A DNA stretch of 11,551 nt from an uncultured Actinomycetes bacterium (lineage in GTDB: Bacteria; Actinomycetota; Thermoleophilia; Gaiellales; F1-60-MAGs149), in the NCBI GenBank assembly GCA_903873565.1, contig CAIQOY010000292.1:1-11551 (forward strand). Reading direction: 5' to 3'. Both the position numbers and the translations under genes were made by a program. Shown here in pieces: positions 6,938-11,551 of this stretch. Within the stretch, counting starts at the first letter, position 1, and every line of letters begins with the position of its first letter. The notes under the pieces were generated by a model that saw only the letters and a program-made list of their open reading frames with translations, was not told the DNA's origin and searched no databases.

Positions 6938-9900
6938 TCAGGCGATCGTGACGGAGCCGACGGAGGCCTGGATCTCCGCGAACATGGCCTGGTCGGGGCG
7001 CACCCGGAAGCCCGGCCCGAGCCGCAGCCGCCGGCGCCCGTGGGGCGTGCGCAGGTCGACCACCACGGGGTGGTCGCCGTGGTAGTCCTCGCAGATCCGC
7101 CGCAGCCGCTCGATCGCGTCGGCCGGCGCCGTCGCCGCGTCGACCTCGATCCGCACGATCCCCACCACCGGCACGGCGTCGAACCCGAGCAGCTCGAAGG
7201 CCACCAGCTTGGTCTCGCCGCCGCCCTTCTGGTCGACGCGGCCGCGCACCAGCACGACCTTGTCCTGCTCGAGCAGGCCGCGCGCCGCCGTGAAGGCCTT
7301 CGCGAACACGACCACCTCGCAGCCGCCGGTGGTGTCCTCCAGCTGGACGAAGGCCATCGGGTCGCCCTTCTTCGTCATCGTCTGGCGGACGGAGCCGATC
7401 AGCCCGCCGATCGTGACCGTCTCGCCCTCGCGGCGGTTCTCCAGCTCGCGGATCGGGATGTCGACCTTGCGCTGCAGCTGGTCGGCGATGTCGGACAGGG
7501 GGTGGCTGGAGACGAACAGCCCGAGCGTCTCGCGCTCGCCGGCGAGCAGCTCGCGCTTGTCGAACTCGCCCTCCGGCACGGGCGGGTGCGAGCCCCCGCC
7601 GAGCCCGCTGTCCGTGCCCTCGAGGCCCTCGAAGAGGTTGGTCTGGCCCGCGTGGCGATCGGCCTGGCTCTTGCGCCCCGACTGCACGGCCTGGTCGAGC
7701 ACGAGCAGCATCCCGCGGCGCGGGTCGCCCGTCGAGTCGAGCGCGCCGGCCCGCACGAGGCTCTCCAGCACGCGGCTCGAGACGTGCTGCGCGTCGACCC
7801 GCTCGGCGACGTCCCAGATGCTGACGAACGGCCCGCCCTCGGTGCGCGCGTCGATGATCGCCTTGACGGCGTTCTCGCCGACGTTCTTGACCGCGCTCAG
7901 CCCGAAGCGGATGCGGCCCTCCACGACCGCGAAGTCGCGCTGCGAGGAGTTCACGTCCGGGGGCAGCACCTCGAGCCCCATCGCGTCGCACTCCTGCACG
8001 TAGAAGGGCACCTTGTCCTTGGTGTCCATCACGGACGAGATCAGCGCCGCCATGTACTCGGCCGGGTGGTTGGCCTTGAGGTAGGCGGTGCGGTACGCGA
8101 TCAGGGCGTAGCAGGCGGCGTGCGACTTGTTGAACGAGTACTCCGCCGAGCGCTCGTTCTCGTCCCAGAGGTCGCGGGCGACCTGCTCCTCCACCCCGTT
8201 GGCGCGGCAGCCCTCCATGAACGGCCCCTTCAGGGACTCCATCTTGGCGGCGTCCTTCTTGCCGATCGCCTTGCGCAGGTCGTCGGCCTCGGCGGGCGAG
8301 AAGCCCGCGAGGTCCTTGGCGATCTGCATCGCCTGCTCCTGGTAGATGTAGACGCCCATCGTCGACTCGAGGATCGGCTCGAGCCGCGGGTCCGTGTAGG
8401 AGACGGCCTCCTGGCCGTTCTTGCGGCGCGCGTAGGTCGGGATGTTGGCCATCGGACCCGGCCGGTAGAGGGCGACCAGCGCGACGAGGTCCTCGAAGCG
8501 GGTCGGCTTGACCTGCCGCAGGGCGTCGCGCATGCCCGTCGACTCGAACTGGAAGACGCCGGTCGCGTCGCCCTTGCGCAGCATCGCGTAGGTGGCCTCG
8601 TCGTCGAGCGCCAGCTCGGCCATGTCGAGCCGCTGGCCCGTCGTCTCCTCGACGAGGCGCACGCACTCGTCGATCACGTCGAGGTTGCGCAGGCCGAGGA
8701 AGTCCATCTTGAGCAGCCCGAGCTCCTCGACGTCGCCCATCGCGTACTGCGTGACGTACTCCGCCTCCTGGCCCTTGCGCTGCAGGGGCAGGTACTCGAC
8801 CAGCGGGCGGTCGCCGATCACCACGGCGGCGGCGTGGATCGAGTCCTGCCGCACGAGCCCCTCGAGCGGGCGCGCCATGTCGATCAGCTGCTTCGCGGTC
8901 ACCTCGCGGCCGTCGTCCGTGCGGCCGATCGGCGTCGGGTCGTCGTACATCGCCCGCAGCTCCTGGCCCGGCTTGAGCGACTCCTCGAAGCCGACCTTGA
9001 CGCCGTCGGGGATGCCCTTGGCGATGCGGTCGACCACGCCGTAGGGCAGGCCCAGCACGCGGCCCGTGTCGCGCGTCGCCTGCTTGGCGGCGAGCTTGCC
9101 GAACGTGATGATCTGCGCGACCCGGTCGCGGCCGTACTTCTCGACCACGTAGTTCATGACGCGCTCGCGCCCGTGCACGGAGAAGTCGATGTCGATGTCC
9201 GGCATCGACTTGCGGCCCGGGTTGAGGAAGCGCTCGAAGAGCAGGTCGTAGCGGATCGGGTCGACGTCGGTGATCTCGAGGCAGTAGGCGACGAGCGAGC
9301 CGGCGGCCGAGCCGCGGCCGGGCCCCACCCCGATCCCCTCGCGCTTCGCGAAGCCGACGAAGTCCCAGACGATCAGGAAGTAGTCGGCGAAGCCCATCTC
9401 CCGGATCGTCTCGAGCTCGAAGCGCAGCCGCGCCCTGAGGCCCTCGTCGGGGACGCCGTAGCGGCGCGCGAGGCCCTCGTCGCACAGCCGCGTCAGGTAG
9501 GCGAAGGAGTCCTCGCCGTCCGGCACGTCGTAGCGGGGCAGGCGGATCGACCCGAGATCGAGGCGCAGGTCGCAGCGCTCCGCGATCTCGAGGGTCGGCG
9601 AGAGCAGGTCGCGCCCGTACGGCTCGAAGGCGCGCCGCATCTCCTCCGGCGTCTTGAGGAAGAACTCCTTGTTGGGGAAGCGGAAGCGCTTCTCGTTGGC
9701 GAGGACGTCGCCGGTCTGGATGCAGAGCAGCACCTCGTGCGGGTCGGCGTCCTCGGCGCGCAGGTAGTGCACGTCGCCCGTGCCCACCGTCGGCAGCCCC
9801 AGCTCGTCGGCCAGCTTGAGGAGCACCGGGTTGACCGTCTGGTGCTCCTCGAGCCCGGCGTCCTGGATCTCCACGTAGACGCCGGTGGGGCCGTAGATCT

Positions 9901-10390
9901 GCACGAGCAGGTCGAGCTCGGCGCGCGCCTGCCCCTCGTCGCCGGCCAGGATCGCCTGGTTGACGCGGCTGGCCAGGCAGCCCGACAGGGCGATCACGCC
10001 GGTGCTGTGCTGCGCGAGCAGCTCGAGGTCGACGCGCGGCTTGTAGTGGTAGCCCTCGAGGTAGCCGAGGGTCACGAGCCGCACGAGGTTGTGGTACCCC
10101 TCGAGGCTCTCGGCGAGGAGCGTCAGGTGCGCCCAGTCGCGCCGCCCGGGCGGCTCCTTGGCGCGCCGGTCCTCGACGACGTAGACCTCGCAGCCCACGA
10201 TCGGGCGGATGCCCGCCTTGTCGGCCGTGCGGTAGAGCTCGACGGCGCCGGCCATCGAGCCGTGGTCGGTGATCGTGACGGCGGGCAGCTCGAGCTCGAC
10301 CGCGCGCGCGACGAGGTCGGGGATCCGGCAGGCGCCGTCCAGGATCGAGTACTCCGAGTGGCAGTGGAGGTGGACGAAACCGGCGGACAC
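6938..10390 (-). CDS. dnaE: DNA polymerase III subunit alpha (replicative, DnaE1 type)
   Basis: Catalytic subunit of the chromosomal replicase, 1150 residues. The PHP domain (about 5-270) keeps all nine metal-ligand positions known from DnaE1 enzymes: His9, His11, Asp18, His43, Glu68, His88, Cys138, Asp206 and His208. This suggests a built-in proofreading exonuclease. The palm has GPGRGSAAGS (356-365) and the catalytic aspartates Asp398 and Asp400 in PDIDIDF, with Asp563 in MDFLGLR as the third. LYRPGP lies at 641-646 and a helix-hairpin-helix region near 820-890. QTNLF at 916-920 fits the internal sliding-clamp binding motif. An OB fold covers about 990-1065. The GTG at 10390 places the PHP strand right at the N-terminus, as in homologues. 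A further GTG at 10444 would add 18 residues but is less likely. The frame stays open further upstream only as a shadow of argA. Confidence 0.97.
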   Translation of the reverse strand: MSAGFVHLHCHSEYSILDGACRIPDLVARAVELELPAVTITDHGSMAGAVELYRTADKAGIRPIVGCEVYVVEDRRAKEPPGRRDWAHLTLLAESLEGYHNLVRLVTLGYLEGYHYKPRVDLELLAQHSTGVIALSGCLASRVNQAILAGDEGQARAELDLLVQIYGPTGVYVEIQDAGLEEHQTVNPVLLKLADELGLPTVGTGDVHYLRAEDADPHEVLLCIQTGDVLANEKRFRFPNKEFFLKTPEEMRRAFEPYGRDLLSPTLEIAERCDLRLDLGSIRLPRYDVPDGEDSFAYLTRLCDEGLARRYGVPDEGLRARLRFELETIREMGFADYFLIVWDFVGFAKREGIGVGPGRGSAAGSLVAYCLEITDVDPIRYDLLFERFLNPGRKSMPDIDIDFSVHGRERVMNYVVEKYGRDRVAQIITFGKLAAKQATRDTGRVLGLPYGVVDRIAKGIPDGVKVGFEESLKPGQELRAMYDDPTPIGRTDDGREVTAKQLIDMARPLEGLVRQDSIHAAAVVIGDRPLVEYLPLQRKGQEAEYVTQYAMGDVEELGLLKMDFLGLRNLDVIDECVRLVEETTGQRLDMAELALDDEATYAMLRKGDATGVFQFESTGMRDALRQVKPTRFEDLVALVALYRPGPMANIPTYARRKNGQEAVSYTDPRLEPILESTMGVYIYQEQAMQIAKDLAGFSPAEADDLRKAIGKKDAAKMESLKGPFMEGCRANGVEEQVARDLWDENERSAEYSFNKSHAACYALIAYRTAYLKANHPAEYMAALISSVMDTKDKVPFYVQECDAMGLEVLPPDVNSSQRDFAVVEGRIRFGLSAVKNVGENAVKAIIDARTEGGPFVSIWDVAERVDAQHVSSRVLESLVRAGALDSTGDPRRGMLLVLDQAVQSGRKSQADRHAGQTNLFEGLEGTDSGLGGGSHPPVPEGEFDKRELLAGERETLGLFVSSHPLSDIADQLQRKVDIPIRELENRREGETVTIGGLIGSVRQTMTKKGDPMAFVQLEDTTGGCEVVVFAKAFTAARGLLEQDKVVLVRGRVDQKGGGETKLVAFELLGFDAVPVVGIVRIEVDAATAPADAIERLRRICEDYHGDHPVVVDLRTPHGRRRLRLGPGFRVRPDQAMFAEIQASVGSVTIA

Positions 10391-10398
10391 GGACGGTG

Positions 10399-10404
10399 AT
10401 CCTA
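10399..10404 (-). promoter_or_regulatory. TAGGAT box before dnaE: -10 element or weak ribosome site
   Basis: TAGGAT on the minus strand ends 8 bases before the dnaE GTG. As a TANNNT -10 box it would give a nearly leaderless transcript. Its AGGA core could instead pair with the 16S tail at a slightly long but workable spacing. The nearest candidates for a -35 are pure G/C, so promoter strength cannot be judged. The two readings cannot be separated from sequence. Confidence 0.35.
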
Positions 10405-10449
10405 CCGCCCCGGGCTCCGGGTGCGGGGTCGGGCGCCACGGCACTCCGA

Positions 10450-10455
10450 TACCCT
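10450..10455 (+). promoter_or_regulatory. Candidate -10 box for leaderless argA
   Basis: TACCCT fits the TANNNT pattern and ends 7 bases before the argA GTG. The bases between are pyrimidine-rich and contain no Shine-Dalgarno sequence. This is the arrangement expected when the first transcribed base is the first base of the start codon, which is common in actinobacteria. No -35 hexamer is recognisable. Function is inferred. Confidence 0.45.
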
Positions 10456-10462
10456 CTGCGCC

Positions 10463-10963
10463 GTGCCCGACGACCTCCAGATCCGCCGCGCGACGACCCG
10501 CGACGTGACCGCGATCCGCGCCCTCGTCGACCAGTACGCGGGCCGCGTGCTGCTCGAGAAGGAGACCGTCACCCTCTACGAGGACGTGCAGGAGTTCTGG
10601 GTCGCGGAGGCCGACGGGCGCGTGGTCGGCTGCGGCGCGCTGCACATCCTCTGGGAGGACCTCGGCGAGATCCGCACGGTCGCCGTCGACGCCGCCGCCA
10701 AGCGCCAGGGCGTCGGCGGGCGCATCGTCGAGCGGCTGATCGAGCACGGCCGCGACCTCGGGATCGAGCGCATCTTCGTGCTCACCTTCGAGACCGCGTT
10801 CTTCGCGCGGCACGGCTTCCGCGAGATCGAGGGCACGCCCGTCAGCCCCGAGGTCTACGACCAGATGCGGCGCTCGTACGACCGCGGCGTGGCCGAGTTC
10901 CTCGACCTCGAGTACGTCAAGCCGAACACGCTCGGCAACAGCCGCATGCTGCTCGAGCTCTAG
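10463..10963 (+). CDS. argA: Amino-acid N-acetyltransferase (short single-domain N-acetylglutamate synthase)
   Basis: GNAT-fold enzyme that acetylates an amino acid amino group with acetyl-CoA; the closest family I recognise is Mycobacterium tuberculosis Rv2747 (ArgA), which makes N-acetylglutamate for arginine synthesis. It has 166 residues and lacks the amino acid kinase domain of the long E. coli-type ArgA. It shows IRRATTRDV at 7-15, QEFWVAE at 43-49, GCGALHILWEDLGEIRTVAV at 56-75, the acetyl-CoA loop KRQGVGGR at 80-87, and FFARHGF at 113-119. The C-terminal half (EIEGTPV, SYDRGVAEFLDL, YVKPNTLGNSRM) closely follows the mycobacterial protein as I recall it. The GTG at 10463 was chosen because the fold begins within a few residues and a promoter-like box sits 7 bases upstream; a GTG at 10421 would add 14 residues foreign to the family. 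It diverges from dnaE. Confidence 0.88.
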   Translation: MPDDLQIRRATTRDVTAIRALVDQYAGRVLLEKETVTLYEDVQEFWVAEADGRVVGCGALHILWEDLGEIRTVAVDAAAKRQGVGGRIVERLIEHGRDLGIERIFVLTFETAFFARHGFREIEGTPVSPEVYDQMRRSYDRGVAEFLDLEYVKPNTLGNSRMLLEL

Positions 10964-11551
10964 GCGACGAGCTCGGCGCAGAAGGCGTCGACCGCGAGCG
11001 GCGCGCCGGTCGCCGCCGCGACGAGCCGGTCCCAGCGCACGGACGCCCCGGGCCGCAGCAGCCGCTCGGCGACCAGCGGCCCGACGCGGCCCGGATCCTC
11101 CGCGGGCGAGGCCGCGCCCGTCTCCCGCGCGGTCCAGGCCTGGATCTGCGAGGCGAGGACCTCGCCGAGCAGGTAGTTCTGGTAGTAGACGGGCGCCACG
11201 GCGAGGTGGATCTTCGAGGCCCAGGCGTCGGCCGGCGGACGGGGCGGGCGACTGATCCCCTGGTGGCGCTCGACGAGGTCCCACCAGGCGCCGTCGAGGT
11301 CCTGGTCGGGGTCGGCGTAGAGGGCGCGCTCGAAGCGCACCATCACGGGCACCCAGGCGGCGAGGATCATCAGGCCGCGCCGCAGCGTGGCCGCGTTGGC
11401 CGGGTCCGCGGCGACGTCGGCGGGCAGGCCGGCGTAGCGCGCGAGGAACGCCGCGTCGCGCCCGCGCCGGCCGTGCAGCATCGCGATCGCCTCCGTCACC
11501 AGCGTGTGCGCGGGGTCGCGCACGAGCCACGGCAGGTCCGGGTCGAGCGCG
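10960..11551 (-). CDS. C-terminal part of a zinc metallopeptidase, M2/M3-like (partial)
   Basis: The reading frame enters from the right edge and gives the last 196 residues of a larger protein. The segment DPAHTLVTEAIAML (12-25 of the visible part) resembles the helix after HExxH in gluzincin peptidases of the M2/M3 group, where the Glu (visible residue 20) is the third zinc ligand. Further on, WASKIHLAVAPVYYQNYLLGEVLASQI (visible 110-136, given here by its pattern: Trp, then YYQNYLLGE) matches the conserved C-terminal helix region of the same group. The HExxH itself would lie outside the window, so activity cannot be confirmed. Family level is moderate; substrate is unknown. Its TAG stop shares the CTAG palindrome with the argA stop on the other strand. 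Confidence 0.6.
   Translation of the reverse strand, partial: ALDPDLPWLVRDPAHTLVTEAIAMLHGRRGRDAAFLARYAGLPADVAADPANAATLRRGLMILAAWVPVMVRFERALYADPDQDLDGAWWDLVERHQGISRPPRPPADAWASKIHLAVAPVYYQNYLLGEVLASQIQAWTARETGAASPAEDPGRVGPLVAERLLRPGASVRWDRLVAAATGAPLAVDAFCAELVA

Noticed and set aside
6881..10399. Very long open frame on the plus strand opposite dnaE (over 1100 codons)
   Set aside because: It is the complement of a certain DnaE. Its composition is His/Asp/Arg/Val-rich with no domain signature, as expected for the antisense of a gene with G/C at third positions.
10396..10404. AGGATCACC before dnaE resembling the 16S rRNA 3' end
   Set aside because: The match is only about 8 bases and no other rRNA sequence surrounds it.
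10409..10421. Inverted repeat CCCGG-GCT-CCGGG in the dnaE promoter spacer, as an operator
   Set aside because: Five-base G/C arms are expected by chance in DNA this GC-rich. No second copy is seen near the other promoters.
10391..11530. Upstream extension of dnaE through the argA region
   Set aside because: The frame is open, but it runs antisense to a clear ArgA and past the family's normal N-terminus.

Overview
The window is a very GC-rich chromosomal stretch, densely packed with housekeeping genes. The sequence suggests an actinobacterium (Actinomycetota), possibly of the deep-branching Thermoleophilia/Solirubrobacterales type. The reasons are the extreme third-position G/C bias, frequent GTG starts, short start/stop overlaps, a short single-domain N-acetylglutamate synthase of the mycobacterial kind, a DnaE1-type polymerase with an intact PHP domain, and promoter-like TANNNT boxes just upstream of start codons that lack Shine-Dalgarno sequences. 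The phylum call rests on recalled family similarity, not on a search.

Nine of the eleven genes or gene fragments are on the minus strand and, apart from the peptidase fragment at the far right, read leftward from about 10390 to the left edge. The first group is dnaE (replicative polymerase alpha subunit), scpA and scpB (partners of the SMC condensin) and rluB (pseudouridine synthase). A 27-base, locally AT-richer gap with a near-consensus -10 box separates it from the second group: aroF (DAHP synthase), tyrA (prephenate dehydrogenase), aroA (EPSP synthase), cmk (cytidylate kinase), plsC-like acyltransferase, and probably one more gene cut off at the left edge. Within the groups, five junctions are 4-base GTGA or ATGA overlaps and the other gaps are short, so each group looks like an operon with coupled translation.

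To the right of dnaE, argA diverges on the plus strand across a 72-base shared promoter region. argA meets, tail to tail, the C-terminal part of a zinc metallopeptidase that enters from the right edge; the two stop codons share the palindrome CTAG.

Functionally, the window combines replication and chromosome organisation (DnaE, ScpA, ScpB, with CMP kinase supplying nucleotides), ribosome maturation (RluB), the first, sixth and a terminal step of aromatic amino acid synthesis (AroF, AroA, TyrA), the first step of arginine synthesis (ArgA) and phospholipid synthesis (PlsC). AroF and TyrA both carry ligand-sensing domains, so the aromatic branch is likely under end-product feedback. I see no mobile element, CRISPR array, tRNA, rRNA, phage gene or defence cassette. 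No stretch over 300 bases lacks a gene. The points worth a second look are small: substituted motifs in the acyltransferase and EPSP synthase, a compact CMP kinase, start-proximal promoter boxes, the stop-stop overlap, and the placement of dnaE directly upstream of scpAB.
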